Origin: Streptomyces mirabilis
GTDB lineage: Bacteria > Actinomycetota > Actinomycetes > Streptomycetales > Streptomycetaceae
Assembly (NCBI RefSeq): GCF_039503195.1
Contig: NZ_JBCJKP010000001.1
Location: 248,001-312,000 of the forward strand
DNA: 64,000 bases
Direction: 5' to 3'
The notes under the pieces are model-generated. The model did not search any database and was not told where the DNA came from. It worked only from the letters and a program-made list of their open reading frames with translations. Positions 20,282 through 29,943 of this stretch are shown in pieces. The position numbers were made by a program, and so were the translations under genes. Each line of letters begins with the position of its first letter. The first letter of the stretch is position 1.

Positions 20282-20880
20282 TTGCGCAGCGCGCGAGAGC
20301 TCGGGGTGAGTTCCGAGAGCCTGCGGGGCTGGGTCAGGCAGGCCGGGATCGATCGGGGCGAGGGACCGGCCGGGGTGTTGACCACCGCTGAGCGGGAGGA
20401 GCTGGTCCGGCTGCGGCGCAAGGTCCGCGAGCAGGAACAGACGATCGAGGTGCTGGGAAAAGCGACCGCCTTCTTCGCGCAGCAGAAGACGAAGTAACCG
20501 CGCGCTACCGGTTCATCGACGCGGAGAAGGCATCCGAGGACAATCCCGGCGGCTACGGCGTGAGTCTGCTGTGCCGGGCGTTGAAGGTGGCGCGATCGGC
20601 GTATTACGTCTGGCTTGCCGCGCGGCCCGCCGCCGAGGTGCGCCAGGCGGCCGAGGACGAGCTCGCCGGGGAGATCCGCTCGACCTTCTTCCGATTGATC
20701 CGCCTGCCCCCGCGTCGCAGTTTCGCGGTCACCCGCGGCGCCCCGTGAGCCCCACGGGAATCGGCGTGGTCCCGGCCAGGTCCGGCGACGGGGCCGCCTT
20801 GGTGTCGGCCCTGGTCAGGTTGCGACGGCCAGTCAACGTGACAGTGCCCTCGGGCGCGCAAGAACTGCAGCACGCCGTTG
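20282..20880 (+). mobile_element. Scrambled IS3-family remnant (OrfA end plus rearranged OrfB)
   Basis: The plus strand encodes the end of OrfA (20282-20497: LGVSSESLRGWVRQAGID and the leucine-zipper part ELVRLRRKVREQEQTIEVL). OrfB then begins with RYRFIDAEKASEDNPGGYG and LLCRALKVARSAYYVWLAA, to about 20685. From there the expected OrfB continuation is found on the minus strand: GAHGAPRVTAKLRRGGRR then INRKKVER at 20684-20775, and a likely following piece NLTRADTKAAPSPDLAG at about 20776-20860. The order and orientation are not explained by one inversion. The integrase catalytic core is absent. Confidence 0.65.
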
Positions 20881-20947
20881 CGCAGCGGAGTCCGGCTTGG
20901 CCGGCCCGCACCGCCGGTGGTGGCGTGGGCCGGTGCAGTGGGCCGGC

Positions 20948-22579
20948 TCAGGCGGTCTGGCGCTGGGACTTGGCACTGCCGACGGCCGGGGCGGGGTTCT
21001 TGCCCGGCAGGAAAAGCAGCACGACGACCGCGCCGACCAGGGCGACGGCCGCCGACCCCATGGCGGTGATGTGCATGGCGTGGATGAAGGCGTCGTGCGC
21101 GGGCCGCACCAGTGCCCTGCCGGCCGGTCCCAGCTTCTCGGCGACGGCCAGGGTCGCCTGGACGGATTCACCTGCGGCGTGCCGGTCGGAGGCGGGCAGT
21201 ACGCCCAGGTGGCCGTCGATGCCGTTGCGGTAAGTGGTGGACAGCAGCGATCCCAGCACGGCGACCCCCATGGCCCCACCGACCTGCCGGAAGGTGTTGT
21301 TGATCGCGGATCCGGAGCCGGCCTTCTCCCGCGGCAGCGACGACATGATCATGACGGTGGCGGGCGGCATCACATGGGCCATACCCGTGCCCATCAGGAA
21401 GAACAACACCTCCAGCACCCAGATGGGGGTGTCCTGGCCGAGCAGCAGGAAGCCGGCGAAGGCCACAGCGGTCAGGACGAGGCCGCTGGCACACACGGCG
21501 CGGATACCGAAGCGGTCGACGACCAGCCGGGCCCGCGGGGCGAAGAACATCTGGGACACGGCCAGCGGCACCACCAGCAGACCGGACTGCAGGACGCTGT
21601 AGCCCCGAACGCTCTGGTTGTAGAAGACGCTGAAGAACGTGACGCCCATGAGGGCGAAGAAGACCAGGCCGATGGCGGCGACGGACGCGGAGAACCGCCG
21701 GTTGCGGAAGTAGGTGACGTCGAGGGCCGGATGGCCGCTGCGGGCCTCGTACACCACGAAACCGGCGAGGATCGCCAGGCCGCCCAGGATCGTCGCCCAC
21801 GCCTCGGGCCGGGTGAAGTCGCCCAGCTGGCCGCCCTTGATGATGCCGTAGACCAGCACCGCCAGACCGACGATCGACAGCAGCACGCCGACGGGGTCAA
21901 GTCTGTTGGGCCGGGGGTCCTTGGAGTCGGGGACGATCGCGGCCATCGCGACCAGCGCGGCGACCACGATCGGCACATTGACCAGGAAGACCGAGCCCCA
22001 CCAGAAGTGCTGCAGCAGGATGCCGCCGGTGATGGGGCCGGCGGCGATGGCGAAGCCGACCACACCGGTCCAGATGCCGATGGCCTTGGGCTGCTCCGCG
22101 GGCTCGAAGACGTTCATGATGATCGCGAGGGTGGCGGGCAGGATGAAGGCGCCGCCGAAGCCCATCACGGCGCGGAAGGCGATGAGCTGCCCGGAGGAGT
22201 CCGACAGCGCGGACAGTACGGATCCCACACCGAACACGGCCATGCCGAAGAGCAGCACCTTCTTGCGGCCGAGCCGATCACCGAGCAGACCCGCGGTGAA
22301 GAGCAGTCCGGCGAAGACCAGCGTGTAGGAGTTGACCGCCCACTCCAGCTGGCTCTGGGTGGAGCCGAGTCCGGTGGGAGCGGGCTGGGCGATGGTCTTC
22401 GTCGCCACGTTGAGGATCGAGTTGTCCAGCATCACGACCAGGAGGCTGCACGCGAGCACGGCCAGGATGGCCCAGCGCCGGCGGTGGACCGCCTCGGAGA
22501 TACGCCGCTGGGCAGTCGGCGCGGGTGGGGTGGACGCCCCGGGCGTGGAGGACTCGGCGGGGGTGGGCGGCGATGCCAC
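20948..22579 (-). CDS. MFS multidrug exporter, DHA2 (EmrB/QacA) type
   Basis: A 543-residue integral membrane transporter with about 14 hydrophobic segments, the size of the DHA2 drug:H+ antiporter group. Diagnostic blocks are [10 protein letters not shown] in TM1, the motif A loop [16 protein letters not shown], and motif C-like [16 protein letters not shown]. Members export drugs, dyes or antibiotics using the proton gradient. The divergent TetR gene 190 bp upstream is its probable repressor, and a dyad sits between them. The ATG is at 22579. No disruption is seen, and the adjacent IS3 relic does not touch the gene. Confidence 0.95.
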   Translation of the reverse strand: MASPPTPAESSTPGASTPPAPTAQRRISEAVHRRRWAILAVLACSLLVVMLDNSILNVATKTIAQPAPTGLGSTQSQLEWAVNSYTLVFAGLLFTAGLLGDRLGRKKVLLFGMAVFGVGSVLSALSDSSGQLIAFRAVMGFGGAFILPATLAIIMNVFEPAEQPKAIGIWTGVVGFAIAAGPITGGILLQHFWWGSVFLVNVPIVVAALVAMAAIVPDSKDPRPNRLDPVGVLLSIVGLAVLVYGIIKGGQLGDFTRPEAWATILGGLAILAGFVVYEARSGHPALDVTYFRNRRFSASVAAIGLVFFALMGVTFFSVFYNQSVRGYSVLQSGLLVVPLAVSQMFFAPRARLVVDRFGIRAVCASGLVLTAVAFAGFLLLGQDTPIWVLEVLFFLMGTGMAHVMPPATVMIMSSLPREKAGSGSAINNTFRQVGGAMGVAVLGSLLSTTYRNGIDGHLGVLPASDRHAAGESVQATLAVAEKLGPAGRALVRPAHDAFIHAMHITAMGSAAVALVGAVVVLLFLPGKNPAPAVGSAKSQRQTA

Positions 22580-22699
22580 AGGGTCTCCAGTGCTGTCGAT
22601 GGTTCTGCGATTGCCGGGCGGAGGCCGTCGTCCTCAGACGGCGGGAGGCAGCGCAAGTCCCTGCCTGACCTGCCGGGTGATCCCAGCGGCATCAAATAG

Positions 22700-22748
22700 A
22701 TGTCGCTACAAATCTAAACAGAGGTCTAGGATAGATGGCAAGCGACAT
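22700..22748. promoter_or_regulatory. Operator-like inverted repeat between MFS and TetR genes
   Basis: ATGTCGCT (22700-22707) and AGCGACAT (22741-22748) are perfect 8-bp inverted arms 33 bp apart. The right arm ends 21 bp before the TetR start. The A/T-rich spacer, including TAGGAT, could hold a promoter. The position fits a TetR operator controlling both divergent genes. Confidence 0.5.
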
Positions 22749-22769
22749 TCATCTGAGGAGAGTGGATCC

Positions 22770-23378
22770 ATGGGTCGCGTGTCCCGGGCGCAAGCACAAG
22801 AGAACCGGCAGCGGGTCGTCGCCACCGCCTCCTGGATGTTCCGCGAGAAAGGCACCACGGTCAGCGTCGCCGACCTGATGAAGGCCGCCGGACTCACCCA
22901 TGGCGGGTTCTACAAGCAGTTCGCCTCCAAGGAGGACCTGGTCGACGAGGCCATCGCCCACGCCTTCGGCAAGGAGGCAGCACACTCGGCGGTGGCCCTT
23001 GAGGAACATGCCAGAGAACACGCCGGGGAACACGAGGCCGCCCGACGGAGGATGATCGAGGACTACCTCTCGGTCTGGCACCGCGATCACCCCGGAGACG
23101 GCTGCCCCGTCTCCGGATTCGCCGCCGACCTGGGACGCGACCCCGACCAGGCCGCCCACTCCCGCCACGACTACATCAACGGGGTACGCAACCGCGCCGC
23201 CCGGCTGGCCACCGGCGACGACGACGGCATGGCCCAGCTCTGCACGATGGTCGGCGCCCTCGTCCTCGCCCGTGCCACCCGGGGCAACCCGCTCTCCGAA
23301 GAACTGCTGCAGGCCGCGCGCACGGCTCTCACCGAGAACGGCACCGGGCAGTCCGAACCGCAGCAGCACACGGACTGA
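22770..23378 (+). CDS. TetR-family repressor, likely controls the divergent MFS exporter
   Basis: A 202-residue TetR regulator. The N-terminal helix-turn-helix is clear: RVVATASWMFREKGTT, then VADLMKAAGLTHGGFYKQF with ASKEDLVDEAI. The C-terminal ligand domain carries GCPVSGFAADLGRD, seen in the TetR subgroup linked to efflux pumps. The ATG at 22770 follows GAGGAG by 9 nt. Repression is probably relieved by a substrate of the pump. Divergent position and the dyad at 22700-22748 support local control. The C-terminal tail is hydrophilic (QSEPQQHTD). Confidence 0.93.
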   Translation: MGRVSRAQAQENRQRVVATASWMFREKGTTVSVADLMKAAGLTHGGFYKQFASKEDLVDEAIAHAFGKEAAHSAVALEEHAREHAGEHEAARRRMIEDYLSVWHRDHPGDGCPVSGFAADLGRDPDQAAHSRHDYINGVRNRAARLATGDDDGMAQLCTMVGALVLARATRGNPLSEELLQAARTALTENGTGQSEPQQHTD

Positions 23379-23564
23379 CCAGGAGCCCGCCGACGGCGCC
23401 GGTCACCGCCCGCGTCCGGCTACGGCAGACCGGGCGCCCGCAGGCCAGCTCCAGGCCGGACCCGGCAGTCAGTTCCCGGCCTGCGGAACAGGCTTATGGG
23501 CCTCGTTTATACGGTACGTGTCACAGCCATTCGGGCAGGTCCCATCTTCGGGGTCGTCAGGCTC

Positions 23565-23909
23565 CACGCCAAAGACGTGCAGACAGAAGTCTGCCACCTC
23601 GACAAAGGCCAGGTCACCTGCTGGAACTCCTGGCACCGCTGGAGCGTGATCGCCCTGGTCGCCTACGCCTTCCTGGCCGTCACCACCGCCCTCGAACGCG
23701 CCGCCCAGACTGGCCGGAACGATCCTGCTGAGGCCGACCTCGCCCCCCGTAGCAGCCACGAACTCCTCCGCCTGCTACGGGCCCTGATCCTTCCATCGCC
23801 CCGGCGAGACCCCAAACACCTGCTGTGGTGGTCCACCTGGCGCCGCCACCAACTCCGCGCCCGCCTCTGCCACCACCGATGGCACGCATACGCCGACACC
23901 GCACCATGA
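23565..23909 (+). pseudogene. IS701-type transposase, C-terminal remnant
   Basis: The frame shows the C-terminal end typical of IS701-family transposases: QVTCWNSWHRWSVIALVAYA followed by FLAVTTALERAA, HELLRLLRALILPS and the tail LLWWSTWRRHQLRARLCHH. All catalytic parts are missing. The upstream part of the open frame (23496-23564) does not fit the family. It stands alone between the TetR gene and the P450 gene. Confidence 0.65.
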
Positions 23910-24143
23910 TCAAAAGCTCAGCAGTGGCTATCTACAGCTGCCGTAACTGAACCGACACGACGAGTGCGCATCGAGCACCGGATTCCGGCGTTTCCGCAGG
24001 AACCAGTGCTCACGAATTCGCGGACCCTCCACGCATCTAGGATCCGCAACTCCGTTGTCAATGACTATGCGTAGTACCGGTCCCCGCTGGGCTCTTTCAA
24101 TCCCTTCTGAGGATGCGCTGCCCATCCTCCGTACCGTTCCGCT

Positions 24144-25475
24144 TCAGGTGAGTGGCGATACCAAGGTTGCGGGGGTGGGGCCGTCGGGGCGGACGGTGAT
24201 GCCGTATACCGCCTTCGTGGGGGTGGAGTAGAAGGCCGGGGTGTGGACCGGAAGCAGGTGTTCGAGCACGACGGTCGATTCGCGGAGCGCGAATTGCAGA
24301 CCGAGGCAGGCGCGGGGACCGATACCGAAGGGGAAGTAGGCGCCCGGGTGGGCAGGTCGGCCGTCCGGGGTGAGGAAGCGCCGGGGGTCGAAGTGCTCTG
24401 GGTCTGGCCACAGTTCGGGATCGCGGTGCGTGAGGTACGGGCAGATCAGGAGGTCGGTGCCCGCTTCGACGGCGTAGCCGGCAAGGGTGTCGTCCTCGGT
24501 GGCGTGGCGGGGCAGGATCCAGGCGGACGGGTAGAGCCGGAGCGTCTCGTGGACCAGAGCCTGGATGGCCTGGCGGCGCCCAGCTGAGCCTTCGCCGCCG
24601 GCGGCGAGCACTTGTTCGCGGGCGGCGGGGTGCTGGTCGAGGAGCAGGTAGAGCCAGGTCAGGGTGGTGGCGGTGGTCTCGTGCCCGGCCACGAGCAACG
24701 TGACCAGCTCGTCGCGGATCAGCTGGTCGGTGTACTCGGGGCGCTCGGTGGCGGCGTCGGTCAGGACGTGGAGCAGGCCCGGGCCGTCGGGGCCGGCCGC
24801 CCCGCTGCGAGCGGCCTCGATGGCGTGCCGGGCGACCGCGTCGATCCGGGCGAGATCGGCGGCAACGGCGTCCTGGGCGTCGGTGACGTCAGCGGGCAGA
24901 GTCGGTAGGGCTGTCGCCACGGCGGCCACGGCGGCCAGTTCGTGCTCGGTCCCGTCGTCGAGGGGGTGCCCGGTAAGAGAGCGCCAGATGGCGTCCAGGG
25001 CGAAGCGGCGCATCTCCTGCCCGACGTCGAAGGTCTGCCCGGTACGGGCGTAGCCGTCCCAGCGCCCGGCGGTGGTCCGGGCGGCCTCGGTGATCCGCTG
25101 TTCGTAGCGGCGCATCCCGGTACCGGTGAACTGGGACTGCAGCAAGCGGCGTTGGCGCTTCCATGCCTCACCGGTGGCGGCGAGGACGCCGCCGCCGATC
25201 AGCACTCGGGCGCGGTGGGAGCGCTTGACGTACCGCTCCGGGTGCCGGGCGAGTACGTACTGGACCGCCTGCGGGGCGGTGACGAGAACGGTGGGGGCCG
25301 GCCCGAGGCGGAACGCGGCGATGCCGCCGAACCGCTCGCGCACCTGGGACAGCAGTTCGACCAGTTCGCCTCCTCCCGATCGCCACTGCTCCACGAGTTG
25401 GGGCTCGGCTTCGGGGACCGGCCGCCCCGTTCCGGGAACGTACGGAAGGGAGCCGAGAGTGGCTTCGGTGTCCAT
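24144..25475 (-). CDS. Cytochrome P450
   Basis: A 443-residue soluble cytochrome P450. The I-helix oxygen motif is AGHETTATT, the K-helix ExxR is ETLR, and the heme-binding loop is FPFGIGPRACLG with the axial Cys. The N-terminal region has no membrane anchor. Members hydroxylate or epoxidise small molecules using electrons from ferredoxin partners; none is encoded nearby, so it relies on partners elsewhere. The length and the WAYGT-less I-helix resemble the class near CYP102/CYP110 rather than short biosynthetic P450s, but I cannot place it further. ATG at 25475. All key residues are intact. Confidence 0.93.
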   Translation of the reverse strand: MDTEATLGSLPYVPGTGRPVPEAEPQLVEQWRSGGGELVELLSQVRERFGGIAAFRLGPAPTVLVTAPQAVQYVLARHPERYVKRSHRARVLIGGGVLAATGEAWKRQRRLLQSQFTGTGMRRYEQRITEAARTTAGRWDGYARTGQTFDVGQEMRRFALDAIWRSLTGHPLDDGTEHELAAVAAVATALPTLPADVTDAQDAVAADLARIDAVARHAIEAARSGAAGPDGPGLLHVLTDAATERPEYTDQLIRDELVTLLVAGHETTATTLTWLYLLLDQHPAAREQVLAAGGEGSAGRRQAIQALVHETLRLYPSAWILPRHATEDDTLAGYAVEAGTDLLICPYLTHRDPELWPDPEHFDPRRFLTPDGRPAHPGAYFPFGIGPRACLGLQFALRESTVVLEHLLPVHTPAFYSTPTKAVYGITVRPDGPTPATLVSPLT

Positions 25476-25745
25476 GTTTCTTTCTCCTGGTCAACCGCTG
25501 GGCTTGGCCGTAACGGAGTACTGGCACCACGGACTGTACGGGAGAGGGCACAGATGGTGACAGTCCACCCCCGTGTGGCCACTGTCCGGGCATGGCCCGG
25601 ATTCCGCAGCCCTGCGCCGCGCAGCCGGACCCGGGGCCAAGGCAGTGGCGGAGGCAGTGGTCAGCTGCCAGGAACAGAAACTGTCGAAGCCGCAACCGGG
25701 CTGCTGCGGGCTGTCCTGTAAGGAAGCTTCGGGGTCCGCAGCGGG

Positions 25746-26207
25746 CTATCCCATGACTGCTCGGGCCGCGTCGAGAAAGGCCAGCCTGTTGTCTTCCAGG
25801 TAGTCACGCACGCTCTCGCCGTCGGGCAAGCCTTCCCACACGGTCCGGTTGAGGTCGAGGAAGTACTTGCGTGCTGCGTCATGCACAGGAAGGGGGAACT
25901 GGATACGGATCAGCCGCTCGGCGACCCACAGCCGGTTCATGGCGTCTTGGGTCGTGAGGAACCAGGCGCTGGTGTCGTCCCATTCGCGCGGTCGGCTGAA
26001 GGCGGCGCGCTCCGCCTCGGCCCCCACCTCGACGAACCGCAGCGCAAGCCGCTCCGCCCGCCGGGCCTCCGACAACTCGGTCTGCTGCCGCCGCTGTTCC
26101 GTTCGTTCCGCCGACCGCTGCGTAGCGAACTGAACGAGGAAGGACAGCACGCCACCGAGCGCAACGCCGCCCAACGATATGAGTGACACCCAGACCTGAC
26201 CAGACAT
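25746..26207 (-). CDS. Small membrane-anchored coiled-coil protein, unknown function
   Basis: About 153 residues. One N-terminal hydrophobic helix (VWVSLISLGGVALGGVLSFLV) is followed by a charged, Arg/Glu-rich helix and a globular C-terminal part with FPLPVHDAARKYFLDLN. This is a common actinomycete arrangement of unknown role. Start ATG at 26207 is chosen because the helix follows directly; an ATG three codons upstream (26216) is possible. The region further upstream, out to 26345, is not membrane-like or conserved in style. It diverges from the pentapeptide-repeat protein, which also has a membrane N-terminus. Confidence 0.6.
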   Translation of the reverse strand: MSGQVWVSLISLGGVALGGVLSFLVQFATQRSAERTEQRRQQTELSEARRAERLALRFVEVGAEAERAAFSRPREWDDTSAWFLTTQDAMNRLWVAERLIRIQFPLPVHDAARKYFLDLNRTVWEGLPDGESVRDYLEDNRLAFLDAARAVMG

Positions 26208-26359
26208 GGCGACCATCGTTCCACGCTGTCGATCTTCAGCAGCCGTGGGCGTACCGATGAGTATGGTTGACCAGCCGACGAGCACAGAACACCCCAGTAC
26301 TGCCGCTCCACTTGGTCCCTCTTGATCGTCTCCTGAGGTGCGCATAGGCTCCCGTGCCC

Positions 26360-27523
26360 ATGGAGACGGGGGCGCAGGACCATGGCCAGCGGCCGTGGCG
26401 CGAGCGGCCGGTCGGTCGTCGTGCCGTCGTGCCGCTGCTGGCCGGGGTGGTGGGACTGGCCGTTCTGGGAACCGTGTTCGTCATTCTGCCGGGTGTGGTG
26501 GTCGACCACGATCTCGCCGGGGCAGCCGTCGTGCCGCAGGATCGACTGAAGGCCGTGAACGATGTCCGGACCACTCTTCTGCAGATGATCGGCGGCCTGG
26601 TCGTGCTCTTCGGCGCCTACGCCACGTGGCGGCAACTCCGGGTCAGCCAGGATGGCTTGCGCGCTTCCCAGGAGGGCTACGTCACCGACCGGTTCAGCCG
26701 GGCGGTCGATCAGCTCGGCAGTGACAAGCTGGATGTGCGCGTCGGCGGGCTCCACGCGCTGTGGCGGGTCGCGGAGCAGTCCGCCCGTGACCGCGAGGCC
26801 GTCATCTCCATCCAGGCCGCGTATCTGCGCACGCACCTGCCCTGGCCGCCCACCGGGCCGGACGCGCCGGCGGCGGACGTGCCCATCAACGACATCGCAC
26901 CGCTGGAGGCCCGTGCCGCCGACTCACAGGTGGCGCTGACCGGCCTCGGCGTGCTGTGCCGGCGCCGGGAGCAGTCCTGGGTCAATCTCAGCGCCAGCGA
27001 CTTGCGCCGGGCCGACTGCGACGGGCTGTGGCTGCCCGAGGTCAATCTCGACCGCTCCTGCATGGAGGCGGCAGGCTTGTACCACGCCAACCTGACCCAG
27101 GCATCCCTGGTCTCGGTCAACCTGCGGCACGCCGACCTCAAGACCGCAATCCTCCGCCGCGCCCGCTGCGCACTGGCCGACCTGCGCGGCGCGCGGCTGG
27201 CCGAGGCCGACCTGTGGGACGCCGACTTCACCGAGGCCGACCTGCGCGAGGCGAACCTGCGCAAGGCCAACGCGCGCGGTGCGGTCTTCCGCCGATCCGA
27301 CCTGCGCCTGGCAGACCTGCGCGGCACCGACTTGAGCACGGCCGACCTACTCCAGGCACGCCTGACCGACGCCCTGGCCAGCAACCTCACCCGCTGGCCC
27401 GCCGGCTTCGACCATGCGGCCGCCGGCGTCGTCGTCACCGAGGACCCCGGCCCCGAACTCCCGCCCCTGCTCCAGCCGCCGGGGATCACGACGAACTACC
27501 CCCCGCTGCGATCCATGTCGTGA
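26360..27523 (+). CDS. Membrane-anchored pentapeptide-repeat protein
   Basis: A 387-residue protein. Two hydrophobic segments lie near the N-terminus (VVPLLAGVVGLAVLGTVFVI and a second around MIGGLVVLFGAYATW). A helical linker follows with RFSRAVDQLGSDKLDVRVGG, a block often seen before pentapeptide repeats in this family. Residues about 210-345 are tandem A(D/N)Lxx repeats (ADLRGARLAEADLWDADF and more), which fold as a right-handed quadrilateral helix. Function is unknown; such proteins may scaffold at the membrane. A GTG two codons earlier is an alternative start. Confidence 0.88.
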   Translation: METGAQDHGQRPWRERPVGRRAVVPLLAGVVGLAVLGTVFVILPGVVVDHDLAGAAVVPQDRLKAVNDVRTTLLQMIGGLVVLFGAYATWRQLRVSQDGLRASQEGYVTDRFSRAVDQLGSDKLDVRVGGLHALWRVAEQSARDREAVISIQAAYLRTHLPWPPTGPDAPAADVPINDIAPLEARAADSQVALTGLGVLCRRREQSWVNLSASDLRRADCDGLWLPEVNLDRSCMEAAGLYHANLTQASLVSVNLRHADLKTAILRRARCALADLRGARLAEADLWDADFTEADLREANLRKANARGAVFRRSDLRLADLRGTDLSTADLLQARLTDALASNLTRWPAGFDHAAAGVVVTEDPGPELPPLLQPPGITTNYPPLRSMS

Positions 27524-27933
27524 CGAAGAAACCCGTGTAGCGCCGGCCGTACCCCGGACAGGTCGGCGGGCTCCAGGACTGCCGCCGCCGGACCGAGGAC
27601 GTCGATCCGGCGCCCGGCCCGCACGGACTCCGGGACATCGCGCAGCGAGGCCCGGAAGGCCGACCCTCTTCACTGCGCCCGGGCCAGCCCTTCGGCGAGG
27701 AGACGCTCCCCCGCACCCGGGCCCCCCGCCGTCGTACTCCTCGAGGAGCGTGCGGGCGTCCCACTCGAGGACGTCGGTCATCTCAGCGGTCGTCACACAC
27801 GGTCCAACGAGCCACGGCGGGCTGTCCTGTGACAGTGCACGTTGAGCGCGTGCCAACGAAGTCTGAGCGGCTTTGGTCGAGCGCCTGCGCGCTGGTTCTC
27901 TCCAGTTGCCGTTGGGGTGTGCTGAGCGCTTTC
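27524..27933. other. No clear gene; possible decayed minus-strand frame
   Basis: Reading the minus strand, a short frame opens MTDVLEWDARTLLEEYD near 27782. After a shift, a coding-looking stretch RASLRDVPESVRAGRRIDV continues toward 27540. I cannot name the family. This may be a broken gene, but it is not supported well enough to call. Confidence 0.3.
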
Positions 27934-27965
27934 TGGAAGAGCGGGTGGAACCGCCCGCTCTTCCA
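27934..27965 (+). promoter_or_regulatory. Perfect 12-bp hairpin directly before a ribosome site
   Basis: TGGAAGAGCGGG and CCCGCTCTTCCA pair perfectly around an 8-nt loop. The last base of the stem begins the AGGAGG ribosome site of the gene at 27979. It could limit translation or act as an attenuator or protein-binding leader. Confidence 0.55.
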
Positions 27966-27978
27966 GGAGGAGCGCACC

Positions 27979-28284
27979 ATGGCGCAACCGATAAGTCGAC
28001 CGATGATCAGCGCTGAACAGTTCAGCCGAGTGTGTGACGAGATTGGGAGCATGGCGGCGCCCGAGAAGGACGCTCAGTCCATCCGGGACTGTGCTCTGCG
28101 CATCGTGCAGACCCTGGGCCTGGCGCTATCCACGGATGACCTGAGCAGGCTCCTCACCGTACTCATGGCCCCCCCTAGCGTGGCCCCGGCCCCACCCCCA
28201 GAGAGCCCTCAGTACACCCGATGCCTGACGCGCAGCCAGGAGAAGATGAAGGCCCGGTCAGGTAGACCCGGCCGCCACGCCTGA
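27979..28284 (+). CDS. Small hypothetical protein with hairpin leader
   Basis: About 101 residues. The ATG at 27979 is fixed by a strong AGGAGG 8 nt upstream. The N-terminal two thirds are helical and acidic (SRVCDEIGSMAAPEKDAQS, then RIVQTLGLALSTDDLSRLL). The C-terminal third is Pro-rich and ends basic (KMKARSGRPGRHA). No domain is recognised. It stands alone, with a perfect hairpin just before the ribosome site. An IS21-like end begins 42 bp after the stop. Confidence 0.55.
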   Translation: MAQPISRPMISAEQFSRVCDEIGSMAAPEKDAQSIRDCALRIVQTLGLALSTDDLSRLLTVLMAPPSVAPAPPPESPQYTRCLTRSQEKMKARSGRPGRHA

Positions 28285-28325
28285 CTACATACGCGGCTCG
28301 CCGGAGGGCGCCTGGCCCTCACCGC

Positions 28326-28397
28326 TCAATCTTCGGTGACACGCACTCGCGGCCGTCAAGATTCGATGGCACGCGCTCAAGATCCGATGGCACAGGA
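28326..28397. repeat. Three ~21-bp repeats resembling an IS21-family end
   Basis: Units at 28326-28346, 28356-28376 and 28377-28397 share the pattern TCAANNTNCGNTGNCAC. IS21-family ends carry several 20-bp transposase-binding repeats of this kind. No IstA/IstB genes are in the window, so this is a solo end. Confidence 0.45.
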
Positions 28398-28465
28398 CAC
28401 GGGCGCCGGTGGCAGGCCAGCGCATCGACTTGGCAGAAAATCGAACACGTGGCCTAATCATGGGC

Positions 28466-28732
28466 ATGGAGCACGCACCCTTCTCCCCTGACCTGATCGA
28501 GCTCCAGGCGGAGTGGCAGCTCACGTATGCGGTGCTGGCCGTGCCGCACCCGGTGCACACCACCGCACTGCGCCGCCGCCTGCAGACCCTGTCCGGCCGG
28601 CTGCTGTTTCACCCGTACTGGTCCGGCCCGGGACGGACCACCGGCGGCGCGCGTGGAGCTGCGCCGCCAGGCCCGCGCCGTGGGGTGGCACGCGACGGGC
28701 GAGGCTGGCGCACCTGCCGCCTGGTGCGGTGA
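28466..28732 (+). pseudogene. Short actinomycete hypothetical protein, frameshifted near the end
   Basis: The frame starts EHAPFSPDLIELQAEWQLTY and continues VHTTALRRRLQTLSGRLLFH and PYWSGPGRTTGG. From about 28645 the expected basic tail RVELRRQARAVGWHA is in another frame, so one base is gained or lost. The first part is well preserved and has good codon bias. I know the style as a short conserved Streptomyces protein of unknown role that tends to sit near ATP-dependent ligase genes. Here a ligase gene lies 37 bp away on the other strand. Confidence 0.5.
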
Positions 28733-28768
28733 CCGCGCACTCACGGACGGAGCCGCCGGCCCTGCGGC

Positions 28769-29721
28769 TCAGGGAGCGCAGGGCAGGTTGTCGGCCGTGA
28801 GGTCGCCGCGGACGCGCAGCACGCGGGGGCGGTGCCGGAACCGCCCCAACTCGCGGGGGCCGGTCTGGTCGGCCTCGATCTCCACGACCACGTCGGGGAT
28901 CACGGGCCGGTAGTACACCGGATCGGCACCGGGCAGTCCGCCCACGGTCCCGGGCAGCTCCGCCTCCGTGTCCCCGGCCGGCCGCAGCAGCGGGAGCAGC
29001 TCGTGGCGTACCGCCTGGCCGAGGGGGAGGCTCACTCCCACGGCCCGCATCCGCATCTGGCCTCCGCGGTGCGGCAGGCCGAGGATGAAGCACTGCGTTG
29101 CGGGAGTACGGCCGCTCACTCCGAGGACTGCGGCCTCGCTGGTGTGCATCTGCCGCCACTTCAGCCACCCCGAGCCGCGCCCTGCGACGTAGAGGCGGTT
29201 GGTTTCATCACGATGCCCTCCACGCCGCCCAGGGCGCCCACCCAGTCCAGGGCCGTCGCGACGCTGCCGGTGACCGGAACCGGGCGGATCACGGGCGGTC
29301 CGCCCTCCAGCAGGTCCAGCAGCCGCCCGCGGCGCTCCGAGTACGGCTTCGGCCGCCAGTCCGTGTCACCGACGGCCAGGACATCGAAGGCGGCCAGGTG
29401 AACCGTGAAGCCCACGTGGGACCGCGGGCCGCGTCCGGAGCGAGACTGCAGCTTTCCGAACGCCAGCTCACCGCTGTCGAGGACGGCCACCAGCTCACCG
29501 TCCAGGACGCAGTCCGGCAGCGCGCGCGACGCCTCGGCGATGTCCGCGAACGAGGCGCTCAGGTCGGTGACGTGGCGGCTCCACAACCGGCCCGCGCCAG
29601 CGAGGACCTGGCAGCGCCATCCGTCGAACTTGGGCTCGATCGCGGCGGTGTGGGGATGGCCAAGGACGTGATCGACGGAACGGCACAGCGCCAGGGGGAC
29701 GGGAAGGTCGAAGGGCGGCAC
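28769..29721 (-). pseudogene. ATP-dependent DNA ligase, single frameshift
   Basis: A LigC/LigD-type ATP-dependent ligase of about 317 residues if repaired. The adenylation motif I is IEPKFDGWR with the AMP-accepting Lys. Motif III is VLDGELVAV, then FDVLAVGD and motif IV GIVMKP. Near 29200 one base is missing, and the OB-fold half continues in the next frame as GSGWLKWRQM and QCFILGLPHRGG. It ends at 28769. Such ligases work in non-homologous end joining or repair. If the shift is an assembly error the gene is whole. A 38-bp piece of this gene recurs at 32540-32577. Confidence 0.8.
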
Positions 29722-29943
29722 GATCTGTCAGTACCCGCCGTGGATCCGCATCCCGGGACTCCGCGCCGGTTTCACCTGCCTATCAACGGAGTCGGGGCGG
29801 CGCGGGCGTCGTAGGTTGGGAGCGGCTCGATGGCTCGGCGGCGAGCTGCTGTATAGCTGCGGTCCATAGGCGGCAGCCAGTTACGACGTCGTCGGCTATT
29901 GATGTTGAGGCGTGATGACCTGAGAGTTCGGCTGGTGGGTGAT

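Noticed and set aside
20897..22699. Long open frame on the plus strand opposite the MFS gene
   Set aside because: Its composition is low-complexity (Gly/Asp/His/Gln) with no domain; it is the antisense shadow of the transporter gene.
28326..28397. CRISPR-like array
   Set aside because: Only three imperfect 21-bp units, two of them directly abutted without spacers, and no Cas genes; an IS21-type end fits better.
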